In this document: positions 63,757 through 64,000 of the stretch, in pieces
Layout: the number at the start of each line of letters is the position of its first letter
How positions within the stretch are numbered: position 1 is the first letter of the stretch
DNA from: Sphingobacterium sp.
GTDB taxonomy: Bacteria > Bacteroidota > Bacteroidia > Sphingobacteriales > Sphingobacteriaceae
Length of the DNA: 64,000 bases
Assembly: GCA_031286695.1 (NCBI GenBank)
Contig: JAITTY010000011.1
Coordinates: 558,001 to 622,000 of the forward strand
Direction of reading: 5' to 3'
Program-made: the position numbers and the translations under genes
The notes under the pieces: model-generated
Databases searched by the model: none
What the model was told of the DNA's origin: nothing
The model's input: the letters and a program-made list of their open reading frames with translations, nothing else

Positions 63757-64000
63757 ATATCTTCTTCCTCAGGCGTGTTCAAATCATCCAGATCATCTGT
63801 CCCCAGCAATGCATATACACGCTTGAGTAAAACGATGGCAAAGGATGTTAGACCAAAGCTGATCACGATGGCCGTTAAAATAAGTGCTTGCGGAATCGGG
63901 TCCGCATAAATATCGGTGAATACCTTCAGATCGGGTCCAATAATAGGCGGTTTACCTTTAATAATGTTTCCCAATAAGAAGATTAATATGTTGGTTCCAT
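63753..64000 (-). CDS. mnhC: Monovalent cation/proton antiporter subunit C, 5' end missing
   Basis: C-terminal part of the NuoK-like Mrp subunit; the start lies beyond the window. The frame is open to the window end and reads TNILIFLLGNIIKGKPPIIGP, the second membrane segment and loop typical of MnhC, then DPIPQALILTAIVISFGLTSFAIVLLKR, the third segment. It overlaps mnhD by 4 bp. mnhA and mnhB are expected upstream off the window. An in-frame TTG near 63974 is not a plausible start because it would remove most of the second helix. Confidence 0.93.
   Translation of the reverse strand, partial: GTNILIFLLGNIIKGKPPIIGPDLKVFTDIYADPIPQALILTAIVISFGLTSFAIVLLKRVYALLGTDDLDDLNTPEEEDI

Overview
The window looks like a chromosome segment of a Bacteroidota bacterium, most likely Sphingobacteriaceae (Sphingobacterium-like). 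The grounds are five SusC/SusD outer-membrane pairs (the first SusC cut by the window start), moderate-to-low GC, promoters of the form TTG-N19-20-TACCTTTG, lack of Shine-Dalgarno reliance, and house-keeping neighbourhoods such as panC-panD beside a half-length GT5 protein. The genus is inferred from gene content and was not tested by a search.

Positions 1-26702 are a polysaccharide utilisation locus for pectin, probably rhamnogalacturonan/galacturonan. Three SusC/SusD pairs (1-3300, 3584-8821, 19117-24353) surround an enzyme unit at 9019-18687: a GH43-like five-bladed propeller with a Tat-type signal, a GH28 polygalacturonase, a 1195-residue DUF4450-like protein, a 718-residue six-hairpin protein of unknown specificity, and a GH105 unsaturated galacturonyl hydrolase. 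A second GH105 and a GntR/LacI-hybrid regulator close the locus. Strong hairpin terminators separate the units. LacI-type operators (core AANCGNTT) and CAGGAT direct repeats lie in the unit leaders. The SusCD pairs would import oligosaccharides, GH28 would cut the galacturonan backbone, and the GH105 enzymes would remove unsaturated uronate ends left by lyases encoded elsewhere.

Positions 26879-43962 are mainly core genes: a DUF4136 lipoprotein, nadE, two FKBP lipoproteins, panC-panD, a GT5-like half protein, ispF, a class A PBP, uvrC, era and an initiator tRNA. Set among them (31673-35224) is a cassette of a small His-containing membrane protein, a TonB receptor with an NCQNCG plug motif, and a thioredoxin-like gene. 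The cassette seems to be decaying: the thioredoxin gene has an in-frame TGA with a well-formed C-terminal half beyond it, and a possible transposase remnant lies between the first two genes. A canonical promoter followed about 105 nt later by a terminator (29605-29750) predicts a small non-coding RNA.

Positions 43963-54255 hold an enzyme-free tandem array of two SusC/SusD pairs. Their upstream regions are duplicated (two LacI-type half-palindromes 21 bp apart, plus a conserved 8-bp inverted repeat in the leader) and the SusC N-termini are near-duplicates. Just before it is a perfect 24-bp hairpin built from G-rich TTAACAGGG-type repeats.

Positions 54423-64000 return to core functions: der, cysS, a two-domain NTF2-like secreted protein, a SurA-like parvulin, a lactonase-family beta-propeller, and an mnhCDEFG (Mrp) cation/proton antiporter operon that runs off the window end.
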